Below, piece after piece: positions 1 through 5,966 of a stretch of DNA of 5,966 nt; position 1 is the stretch's first letter; every line of letters starts with the position of its first letter. This DNA comes from Bacteroidales bacterium (GTDB lineage Bacteria; Bacteroidota; Bacteroidia; Bacteroidales; UBA932), in contig JAFYMJ010000176.1 of NCBI GenBank assembly GCA_017556665.1, positions 1-5,966 of the forward strand, written 5' to 3'. The translations under genes and the position numbers were made by a program. A model generated the notes under the pieces. That model had not been told where the DNA came from. It ran no database searches and saw nothing but the letters and a program-made list of their open reading frames with translations.

Positions 1-1160
1 GCTCTGGTTATAATGGTTTTAACTTCGTGTGGAGTAAGGTTCTGTGCCTCATCAATAATAAAGAACACATTTGACAGTGAGCGTCCCCTTATATATGCCA
101 ACGGAGAAATAAGCAGCTTCTCTCTTCTGAGCATATCTTCAATTTGTATGTTCTCTCTGCTGTTGTCTTTAAAGTTCTTTTTGATTACTGCAAGATTATC
201 GTACAATGGAAGCATATACGGACCAATTTTTTCATTGGCTGTACCAGGAAGGAATCCTATTTCCTGATTCTGTAGCGGGATTACAGGTCTTGCCAATAAA
301 ATCTGGTCATATAAATCTGCCTGGGCCAAAGCTCCTGCAAGGGCAAGCAATGTTTTACCAGTACCTGCTGTTCCAGTTAATGAAATTAGTTTGATGTTTG
401 GATTAAGAACGGCATCCAGGGCAAAGGTTTGTTCATCGTTTCTAGGTGATATTCCAAATGCGGTCATTGGATCAACCCTTACAATGCGTTTTGTATAATC
501 GTCATATCTTGCAAGAATCTCTTCCCCTTTATCCACTTTAAATCTGTATAATTGGTTGCAAGGGGGCCTTTTGTACCTTAACTCATCTAATGTCAAACCT
601 TCTGGGGATTCTCCAAGTTTATTAAGCAGTTTTGGATCAAGTCCCCTTACTGGAATAACTCTATCCTGATTCTGTTTGAATTTTTCCTCTTTAATGTGGT
701 CTGTAAGATAATCTTGAGCCATCATTCCAAGAGCCTTTGCCTTCATCCTTAAATTTACATCTTTGGTTACAAGGGCAACAACTCTATCGGGATAATTATG
801 TTTATACCAGATGGATGTGGAGAGGATTCTGTGGTCTTGTGTATCATCCTTAAAGATGCTCTCCATATCTTTTGGAAATGGCCTGTTAATGGAAATGGAA
901 ATGGTCCCCAGATTTTTGCCAAGCGGGTAGCCGTATCCATTGAACAGGCGGGAGTCTGATATCTCATCTACTGTTCTTACAAATTCTCTGGCGTTGAAAT
1001 TCAGGGTGTCATTTCCCTTCTTGAATTTATCCAACTCCTCTATAACGGCAACCGGAATTACAATGTCATTTTCCTGAAAATTGTAAATAGCTCTATGGTC
1101 GTGCAGGATAACATTTGTGTCCAGCACAAAAATTTTGGGTAATTTTTTCTCTTTAGCCAT
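1..1160 (-). CDS. phoH: PIN-PhoH family ATPase / predicted ribonuclease-helicase (3' end outside window)
   Basis: I translated this directly from the minus strand. It opens at ATG 1160-1158 and stays open to the window edge, giving 386 complete codons with no stop. An N-terminal PIN nuclease domain (about residues 8-155) starts with VLDTNVILHD (Asp14), followed by the acidic positions Glu41/Glu42, Asp109 and Asp134 expected of a metal-binding PIN site. A C-terminal PhoH P-loop ATPase domain starts near residue 240, with Walker A GTAGTGKT at 263-270 and Walker B FFIIDEAQN (Asp370, Glu371). The family motif ARPVIPLQNQEIGFLPG lies at 290-306. Homologues of this fusion type are, from memory, about 430-450 residues, so some 50-60 residues are missing to the left. 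Mycobacterial PhoH2 proteins of the same architecture have ATP-dependent RNA unwinding and RNA cleavage activity; the same role here is inferred. It is cytoplasmic, with no signal peptide. It follows purL on the same strand but is separated from it by a terminator. The name PhoH is historical and does not prove phosphate control. Confidence 0.93.
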   Translation of the reverse strand, partial: MAKEKKLPKIFVLDTNVILHDHRAIYNFQENDIVIPVAVIEELDKFKKGNDTLNFNAREFVRTVDEISDSRLFNGYGYPLGKNLGTISISINRPFPKDMESIFKDDTQDHRILSTSIWYKHNYPDRVVALVTKDVNLRMKAKALGMMAQDYLTDHIKEEKFKQNQDRVIPVRGLDPKLLNKLGESPEGLTLDELRYKRPPCNQLYRFKVDKGEEILARYDDYTKRIVRVDPMTAFGISPRNDEQTFALDAVLNPNIKLISLTGTAGTGKTLLALAGALAQADLYDQILLARPVIPLQNQEIGFLPGTANEKIGPYMLPLYDNLAVIKKNFKDNSRENIQIEDMLRREKLLISPLAYIRGRSLSNVFFIIDEAQNLTPHEVKTIITR

Positions 1161-1181
1161 ACTTTTCCGTTTTAGTCTCTA

Positions 1182-1189
1182 TAAAGTTA
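1182..1189 (-). promoter_or_regulatory. Weak candidate -7 element for the phoH-type gene
   Basis: Read on the minus strand this is TAACTTTA, matching the Bacteroidota -7 consensus TAnnTTTG at all fixed positions but the last. It lies 21 bp before the ATG at 1160, which would give a leader of roughly 15 nt. No TTTG-type -33 box sits at the usual 19-20 bp distance, although TTTG occurs closer. The stretch is AT-rich, so a chance match is quite possible. The purL terminator just upstream is the main reason to expect a promoter here. Confidence 0.25.
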
Positions 1190-1206
1190 TTCATTTTTTT
1201 ACAAAC

Positions 1207-1242
1207 AAAAAAGAGAAGCCTATTGTTTTGGCTTCTCTTTTT
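1207..1242 (-). terminator. Intrinsic terminator of purL
   Basis: Positions 1208-1220 and 1230-1242 form a perfect 13-bp stem (eight bp GC-containing core GAGAAGCC/GGCTTCTC plus five A-T pairs) with a 9-nt loop. On the minus strand the stem runs into six T residues (complement of 1207-1212). The hairpin begins 18 nt past the purL stop codon. The A-run on one flank and T-run on the other would let it act in both directions, but no plus-strand gene ends here. Confidence 0.85.
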
Positions 1243-1260
1243 ATGAATTTGGACTATTAT

Positions 1261-4200
1261 CTATTTACTCATACACCAGTTGCGTGCATTTACAAACATC
1301 TCAATCCAAGGTGTAACTTCTTGTTTAAGTTTGTCTGCCGGATAGTGTGCCCAGTTCCATGGACGTAAGCAACGCTCTGGGTGAGGCATCATTGCAAGGT
1401 GTCTGCCATCTGCACTACAAATGCCGGCTATACCCTCTGGAGAACCATTTGGATTGGCTGGATATGCATTGTATGTATATCTTGCAGCAACTTTAAAGTC
1501 ATTCCAGTTGTATGGGTTAGAGTTGTTGTCACCAAATGTATATCCTGCAGCCTCTTGTGTAGGGAACGAGAATTTACCCTCTCCGTGAGCTACCCAAATA
1601 CCAAGTTTGCTTCCACTTAGGCTATTAAGCATAATTGATGGACTTTGCTCAATTGTAACACCAACGAATGCACTCTCATATTTGTGAGAATTGTTGTGAA
1701 TCATCTTAGGTGAAAGTTCTCTTTGAGTAGGGGTGATAAGACCTAGCTCAGCCATTAGCTGACAACCGTTGCAGATACCCAAACTCATAGTATCTTCTCT
1801 TGCATAGAATGCATCCAGTGCAGCTTTTGCCTTTTGGTTATACAAGAACGCACCTGCCCAACCTTTAGCTGAACCTAATGTGTCGGCATTAGAGAATCCT
1901 CCAACAAATACAATCATCTTAACCTCCTCTAATGTCTCTCTACCGTGAATAAGGTCTGTCATATGAACATCTTTAACCTTAAAACCGGCAAGGTGTAGAG
2001 CCCAGGCCATCTCTCTGTCTCCATTAGAACCTTTTTCTCTTATGATTGCTGCAACAGGGGCATTTCCCTCTGTCTTGTATTGTTCCATATTACCAGTGAA
2101 TGTCTCTGGGAATTTATATACAAGAGGTTGGTTCTTGTAGTTTTGGAAACGATCTTTAGCACATTTCTCACCAACTTGTCTAATGTCAAACAAGTATGAA
2201 GTCTTGTACCAAATATCTCTATAAGAATCTATACTTAGTGAAATTGCACCATTTGTACAGCTTGATACTGCATCTGCCATTTTTCCACACTCTGTAAGAA
2301 CAATCTTGCGTGCAGGTAGATAACTACCAATAACATATGCTTTTGCACCAGGAATAGCAACATTTGCTGCAATAGGGGCATCAATTACATTAATGTATTT
2401 GCTTACCTCATCAAGCTTGCTGTTGTCAACTTGAACAAGAACACCTGGAGTCTCACTGAACAATGTTCTGAAGATAAGTTCTTCTGCTGTTTTGCCTTGG
2501 CATGCAAAGCATCTTGTTCCATTTTCTGCCTCGTAAGCCTCTGCAAGCATTTGAAGAACTTTAGCATTGATTGCCAAACCACCCTTGGTATTTGCAAAGC
2601 ACATCTCCAATGCAGCTGTAATCAAACCACCGGCAGAAATATCGTGTCCGGCAAGCAACAAGCCTTTGCCCACAAGCTCTTGAATTGCATCAAAACATTT
2701 TTTGAAATATTCAGGGTTGTCAATATCTGGTGTCACATTACCAATCTTGCCAATAATTTGTGCAAACGCAGATCCTCCCAATGGGAAGCTCTCTTTAGAA
2801 ACTGCGTCTTTATCTGCACCGCTAATGGCTGCTCCATTTGCAAATGGAATATATAGCAATGAACTGTTCTCATTCTCTTGAATGTTTGGATGTACAACGC
2901 TGTATACATCTGTTACAGGAGCTACAGTAGAAACAATCAATGTACCAGGTGAAAGGACTTTCTCTCCGTTTGGATATTTTTGAGTCATACTCATACTGTC
3001 CTTACCTGTTGGGATATTTATACCTAAAGCACAAGCAAAATCACTTGCTCCTTTAACTGCACTGAACAATCTTGCATCCTCACCCTCATTTCTACAAGGC
3101 CACATCCAGTTTGCACTTAAAGAGATGCCTTTAATTCCATCTTTAAGTGGTGCCCAAACAACATTGGTAAGAGCCTCTGCAATTGCCATTCTTGAACCTG
3201 CAGCTGAATCCACCATAGCCACAAGCGGAGCGTGTCCCATAGATGTTGCAATACCCTCTTTGTTATTGTAGCCAATTGCTGTTACACCCAGATTGTTTAG
3301 TGGAAGCTGAATCTCTCCGCAAGTTTGCTGACCTGCAATAAGACCAGTTACCGAGCGGTCAACTTTATTTGTCAACCAATCTTTACATGCAACACTCTCC
3401 AATTGAAGAACTTGTTTAAGATAATACTCAAACTTTTTAAAGCTATAATCAAGTGGTGCATAGCTGTACTCGTTTGTTTTATCTTCCATGTATGTTTTAG
3501 GGGCACTGCCAAACATGTCTGACATAGCCAAATCAATGGCAGCCTCTCCTGTTTTCTCATTCTTTAGAGTAAAGTTATGTTTACCTGTTGTTTCACCAAT
3601 TACATACATAGGAGCACGCTCTCTATCTGCAATAGCTTTTAACTCAGCAACATCTTTTTCTTGCATTACAAGACCCATTCTCTCCTGGCTCTCATTGCCA
3701 ATAATCTCTTTAAGTGAAAGGGTAGGGTCGCCGACAGGTAATTTACTGATATCAATGTTTCCTCCAGTCTCCTCAACCAGCTCAGACAAGCAGTTAAGGT
3801 GTCCACCTGCACCATGGTCATGAACACTGATGATTGTGTTTACATCACTTTCTGCTATGGCTCTGATGGCGTTATACGCTCTTTTTTGCATTTCCGGATT
3901 GGATCTTTGAATAGCATTCAGCTCAATTGCATTGGCATATTGGCCTGTGTCAACACTACTTACTGCACCACCGCCCATTCCAATTCTGTAGTTGTCTCCA
4001 CCTAATAGAACAACTTTATCACCAACAGCTGGAGACTCTTTTAATGCATCACGTTTTTTGGCAAAGCCAACACCACCGGCAAGCATTATAACTTTATCAA
4101 AACCAAATTTTCTTTGAGGTGCGGCCAATGCATATTTTGCAGGTTGCTCAGCTGTTCCATCATATTCAGCTGTCAACAAACTACCGCAAATGATACATTG

Positions 4201-5328
4201 TCCAAACTTGTTGCCAAAATCACTTGCACCGTTTGATGCTTTGGTAAGGATCTCTTGAGGACTTTGATATAACCATTTTCTTGGCTCGCTCTTTTCCCAG
4301 TCTCTGCCAACAGCCATTGCAGCAGCACAAGATGCATCATTAAGGTCAGCTGCACCTTCACCAGGTTTGTCTGTTGAAAGATGAGGGTTGATACCTGCTG
4401 TAGATTCTACTCCGTTGTTGAATCTTGGATATGATGTCATATAACAAGCAGTTCCTGCAATTGGGAAACTGCCTTTACCACCGGCAATTCTATCTCTGAT
4501 TTCACCACCACTACCGGTTGCAGCTCCATTGAATGGCTCTACTGTTGTAGGGAAGTTGTGTGTCTCTGCTTTTAGGGAGATTACTGTATCTTCTTCCTTA
4601 ACCACAAACTCAGATGGTTTGCTGCCACATGTTGGGTGGAACATACCAACTTTAGGTCCCTCAAGGAATGCACAGTTGTCTTTGTATGCACTTACTATAA
4701 GATTAGGGTTTTCATTACTTGTTTTCTTAATCATTTTGAATAATGAACTCTCCATCTCTTTTCCGTCAATTATAAATACTCCGTTGAATATTTTATGACG
4801 GCAGTGCTCACTGTTAACTTGTGAAAATCCAAATACCTCACTATCTGTCAAACCTCTTCCAATTTTTTTGCTCAATCCTTTCAGGTACTCAATTTCATCG
4901 GGATTAAGAGCCAAACCTTCCTGTTTGTTGTAAGCCTCAAAATCATCTATGTAAACAACAGGCTCTGGTTGGTTGTCAATTGTAAATATATCTTGATTCA
5001 GTCCTTTATATAATCTTTGAAGCATCTTGTCATATTGAGGCTCGCTATCCATAGATTGAGCTACTGGGAAAAACTCCTCAATTCTCTCAATACCGTTGAT
5101 GTTCATATTTTGGGTAATTTCAACAGCTGTTGTACTCCATGGAGTAATCATCTCCCTTCTTGGACCAACATATGTGCCCTCTACAACATTTACTGGAGTA
5201 TTATTGTCTGAAAGCAATTGCGCATTGCCAAATAGCCACTTTAATGCCTCTATATTTTGTGCATCAAGAGACTGTTGGGTCTTTACTGCTAAAACAGTAC
5301 TGCTGGGAGTACTAAAGAATAGAATCAT
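1261..5328 (-). CDS. purL: Phosphoribosylformylglycinamidine synthase (FGAM synthase), large single-chain form
   Basis: This enzyme converts FGAR, ATP and glutamine to FGAM, ADP, phosphate and glutamate, the fourth step of de novo IMP synthesis in the cytoplasm. The 1355-residue chain carries every part of the large PurL type in order. The N-terminal domain covers about 1-150. The linker carries GFSQVNSEHCRHKIFNG (167-183). The first AIR-synthase-like half has LKAETHNFPTTVEPFNGAA (252-270), GGDNYRIGMGGGAVSS (443-458) and HDHGAGGHL (503-511). The second half has SMGHAPLVAMVDSAAGSR (696-713), NIPTGKDSMS (771-780) and GHDISAGGL (894-902). The class I glutaminase domain covers about 1090-1355, with nucleophile Cys1186 in LGICNGCQ and the His1316/Glu1318 pair in MMPHPERC. 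No frameshift or missing catalytic residue is seen. It is somewhat longer than the roughly 1295 residues of E. coli PurL. The start at 5328 is favoured because MILFF matches the beginning I remember for Bacteroidales homologues and lies downstream of a good promoter. Having the glutaminase fused means separate PurQ and PurS are not needed. Confidence 0.98.
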   Translation of the reverse strand: MILFFSTPSSTVLAVKTQQSLDAQNIEALKWLFGNAQLLSDNNTPVNVVEGTYVGPRREMITPWSTTAVEITQNMNINGIERIEEFFPVAQSMDSEPQYDKMLQRLYKGLNQDIFTIDNQPEPVVYIDDFEAYNKQEGLALNPDEIEYLKGLSKKIGRGLTDSEVFGFSQVNSEHCRHKIFNGVFIIDGKEMESSLFKMIKKTSNENPNLIVSAYKDNCAFLEGPKVGMFHPTCGSKPSEFVVKEEDTVISLKAETHNFPTTVEPFNGAATGSGGEIRDRIAGGKGSFPIAGTACYMTSYPRFNNGVESTAGINPHLSTDKPGEGAADLNDASCAAAMAVGRDWEKSEPRKWLYQSPQEILTKASNGASDFGNKFGQCIICGSLLTAEYDGTAEQPAKYALAAPQRKFGFDKVIMLAGGVGFAKKRDALKESPAVGDKVVLLGGDNYRIGMGGGAVSSVDTGQYANAIELNAIQRSNPEMQKRAYNAIRAIAESDVNTIISVHDHGAGGHLNCLSELVEETGGNIDISKLPVGDPTLSLKEIIGNESQERMGLVMQEKDVAELKAIADRERAPMYVIGETTGKHNFTLKNEKTGEAAIDLAMSDMFGSAPKTYMEDKTNEYSYAPLDYSFKKFEYYLKQVLQLESVACKDWLTNKVDRSVTGLIAGQQTCGEIQLPLNNLGVTAIGYNNKEGIATSMGHAPLVAMVDSAAGSRMAIAEALTNVVWAPLKDGIKGISLSANWMWPCRNEGEDARLFSAVKGASDFACALGINIPTGKDSMSMTQKYPNGEKVLSPGTLIVSTVAPVTDVYSVVHPNIQENENSSLLYIPFANGAAISGADKDAVSKESFPLGGSAFAQIIGKIGNVTPDIDNPEYFKKCFDAIQELVGKGLLLAGHDISAGGLITAALEMCFANTKGGLAINAKVLQMLAEAYEAENGTRCFACQGKTAEELIFRTLFSETPGVLVQVDNSKLDEVSKYINVIDAPIAANVAIPGAKAYVIGSYLPARKIVLTECGKMADAVSSCTNGAISLSIDSYRDIWYKTSYLFDIRQVGEKCAKDRFQNYKNQPLVYKFPETFTGNMEQYKTEGNAPVAAIIREKGSNGDREMAWALHLAGFKVKDVHMTDLIHGRETLEEVKMIVFVGGFSNADTLGSAKGWAGAFLYNQKAKAALDAFYAREDTMSLGICNGCQLMAELGLITPTQRELSPKMIHNNSHKYESAFVGVTIEQSPSIMLNSLSGSKLGIWVAHGEGKFSFPTQEAAGYTFGDNNSNPYNWNDFKVAARYTYNAYPANPNGSPEGIAGICSADGRHLAMMPHPERCLRPWNWAHYPADKLKQEVTPWIEMFVNARNWCMSK

Positions 5329-5339
5329 AAGTATTTGAT

Positions 5340-5351
5340 TTTAAAGTTTTT
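5340..5351. repeat. Copy 1 of a 12-nt direct repeat in the intergenic region
   Basis: TTTAAAGTTTTT is repeated exactly at 5435-5446, 95 bp away. This copy falls in the purL leader, just upstream of the start codon; the other falls in the 14-bp palindrome. Both are AT-only apart from one G, so coincidence is plausible. Confidence 0.4.
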
Positions 5352-5370
5352 TCAATAATCTAAGTGTGCG

Positions 5371-5378
5371 TGTGCACA
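5371..5378. promoter_or_regulatory. TGTGCACA palindrome at the predicted purL transcription start (possible operator)
   Basis: The 8-bp perfect palindrome TGTGCACA is embedded in a GC-containing patch (GTGTGCGTGTGCACA, 5364-5378) within otherwise very AT-rich DNA. The half-site TGTGC occurs twice in tandem. It lies 6-14 bp downstream of the -7 element, covering the expected start of transcription, where a bound repressor could block RNA polymerase. No regulator is identified, and an 8-bp palindrome alone is weak evidence. Confidence 0.3.
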
Positions 5379-5384
5379 ATTTTA

Positions 5385-5416
5385 CAAATTTACTTCTTTT
5401 TTTTGACAACTACAAT
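5385..5416 (-). promoter_or_regulatory. purL promoter, Bacteroidota type
   Basis: On the minus strand, TAAATTTG (5392-5385) matches the -7 consensus TAnnTTTG at every fixed position. ATTG (5416-5413), one base off the TTTG -33 box, lies upstream with a 20-bp spacer, close to the usual distance. The predicted start near 5379 leaves a leader of about 50 nt before the ATG. That leader is A-rich next to the start codon with no clear Shine-Dalgarno sequence, as is common in this phylum. Confidence 0.65.
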
Positions 5417-5430
5417 TAGAATTTACCATC

Positions 5431-5444
5431 AAACTTTAAAGTTT
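5431..5444. promoter_or_regulatory. 14-bp AT-rich palindrome between the divergent genes
   Basis: AAACTTTAAAGTTT is a perfect 14-bp palindrome. It sits 15 bp upstream of the purL -33 box and 67 bp before the start of the divergent ORF. A 7-bp inverted pair, TTGACAA (5403-5409) and TTGTCAA (5452-5458), flanks it off-centre. The position suits a regulator serving either gene, but low sequence complexity makes a chance origin possible. Confidence 0.3.
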
Positions 5445-5500
5445 TTACTTTTTGTCAATGCCATTTTTTTATGCTTTCATATAATTGCAGAAGCTTTTTG

Positions 5501-5514
5501 AACTGCGGAAAATG
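5501..5514 (+). repeat. Left arm of a 14-bp perfect inverted repeat
   Basis: AACTGCGGAAAATG is the exact reverse complement of 5646-5659. The arm ends precisely with the ATG proposed as start of the unassigned plus-strand ORF. The CTGCGG core stands out from the AT-rich surroundings. The intervening DNA is 131 bp. Confidence 0.75.
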
Positions 5515-5966
5515 GAAAACTTTTATTCAAAGGTTGTATTGTTCAAGAATGAGGATATCATAGGAAATTCTGTTCCAATATTTGTCTTGCTTCTTGTTAT
5601 CTGTAGGTTCTCATTATTCTACAATATAAGAGTAAATGAATTTGTCATTTTCCGCAGTTTTTTCTCTATACTGTATTCAAGTGGGAGTATGGACACAGCA
5701 ATGAGTTTTATAAAAGCTGTAAAGAAAAATTTTATCTATTGGGGCAAGCGGAGCTGTGGTGTGGATATCTGTTATTCAACTGATTCCGTTACAGTAGAAC
5801 TGCAAAGTGGCTTATGTTATACACAATGTGCGTTTAACATGCTTAAAAATGCAAATATGAATGTATGTCTGCTTTCAAGCCTTAAATCTCATTACAATTG
5901 CAGAAATATATATAGGTTAGACAAGAAAAATTGGATTGAATTTAAGAATATGCTGTTTGTAATGCA
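5512..5966 (+). CDS. Unassigned cysteine-rich protein with one hydrophobic segment (3' end outside window)
   Basis: I do not recognise the family. The frame is open from ATG 5512 to the right edge (151 codons visible), and none of the three opposite-strand frames is open across the right-hand end. That length without a stop in AT-rich DNA supports a real gene. An in-frame TAA at 5482-5484 limits any earlier start to TTG 5485 or CTG 5503. Later ATGs at 5689 and 5701 are alternatives. Residues 21-38 (SVPIFVLLLVICRFSLFY region) are strongly hydrophobic and could span a membrane, after a 20-residue leader containing several charged residues. The rest is mixed and basic, with seven cysteines (31, 82, 87, 102, 106, 119, 130), an unusual density for a cytoplasmic bacterial protein. 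No recognised metal-binding, catalytic or transport motif was seen. The gene diverges from purL. Its start codon lies inside one arm of an inverted repeat whose other arm falls at codons 45-50. No convincing promoter or ribosome site is visible. Confidence 0.6.
   Translation, partial: MENFYSKVVLFKNEDIIGNSVPIFVLLLVICRFSLFYNIRVNEFVIFRSFFSILYSSGSMDTAMSFIKAVKKNFIYWGKRSCGVDICYSTDSVTVELQSGLCYTQCAFNMLKNANMNVCLLSSLKSHYNCRNIYRLDKKNWIEFKNMLFVM
5646..5659 (-). repeat. Right arm of the 14-bp inverted repeat, inside the unassigned ORF
   Basis: CATTTTCCGCAGTT pairs perfectly with 5501-5514. Here it codes for residues 45-50 of the ORF (V-I-F-R-S-F region). The flanking bases do not extend the match on either side. 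Confidence 0.75.

Noticed and set aside
13..394. Plus-strand open frames of 84 and 62 codons near the left edge
   Set aside because: They lie antisense to the PIN-PhoH gene, whose motifs are clear on the minus strand.
871..906. Short GGAAAT/ATTTCC tandem repetition
   Set aside because: It encodes an Ile-Ser-Ile-Ser-Ile stretch within the PIN domain of the phoH-type gene and is explained by the coding sequence.
1117..5338. Several ATG-initiated open frames of 60-140 codons on the plus strand opposite purL, and short minus-strand frames inside purL (for example 2431-2856 and 3488-3823)
   Set aside because: They overlap a complete, motif-rich purL in other frames, have no recognisable domains, and are the usual shadows of a long coding sequence.
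5329..5392. Purine (guanine/adenine/PRPP) riboswitch in the purL leader
   Set aside because: The predicted leader is only about 50 nt, AT-rich, and shows neither a three-way junction nor conserved aptamer loops.
5403..5408. TTGACA resembling a sigma-70 -35 box for the plus-strand ORF
   Set aside because: There is no TATAAT-like box about 17 bp downstream, and the phylum uses different promoter elements.
5441..5511. TAnnTTTG-type promoter for the plus-strand ORF
   Set aside because: TTTTTG and TATGCTTT occur, but none fits the consensus with acceptable spacing, so no promoter was called.

Overview
The window looks like a core chromosomal segment of a Bacteroidota (probably Bacteroidales) genome. 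Three things point there. The purL promoter carries the -7 element TAnnTTTG typical of that phylum. Gene starts have A-rich leaders instead of strong Shine-Dalgarno sites. The phosphoribosylformylglycinamidine synthase is a single long chain with its glutaminase domain fused on, opening with MILFF as in Bacteroidales homologues as I recall them. No mobile element, tRNA, rRNA or CRISPR array is visible.

Layout, left to right. Positions 1-1160 (minus strand) hold most of a PIN-PhoH family ATPase gene, cut by the left window edge, so about 387 N-terminal residues are visible. Positions 1161-1260 hold a short gap with a strong 13-bp hairpin terminator for purL and a weak candidate promoter for the phoH-type gene. 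Positions 1261-5328 (minus strand) hold a complete purL of 1355 codons, which dominates the window. Positions 5329-5511 form a divergent intergenic region of 183 bp, with a convincing purL promoter, an 8-bp TGTGCACA palindrome at the predicted purL transcription start, and a 14-bp AT-rich palindrome. Positions 5512-5966 (plus strand) hold an ORF open to the right edge (151 codons visible) that I cannot assign to a family. It is cysteine-rich with one hydrophobic N-terminal segment.

Functionally, purL catalyses the fourth step of de novo purine synthesis, and the PhoH-type protein probably acts on RNA. They are co-directional, but the terminator and separate leaders suggest two transcription units and not an operon. 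The divergent ORF shows no functional link to either.

The least explained signal is a perfect 14-bp inverted repeat (5501-5514 and 5646-5659) that brackets the first 44 codons of the unassigned ORF and includes its start codon. It could be an RNA stem that hides the start codon, or the ends of an invertible DNA segment. The sequence alone cannot decide, and chance is not fully excluded.
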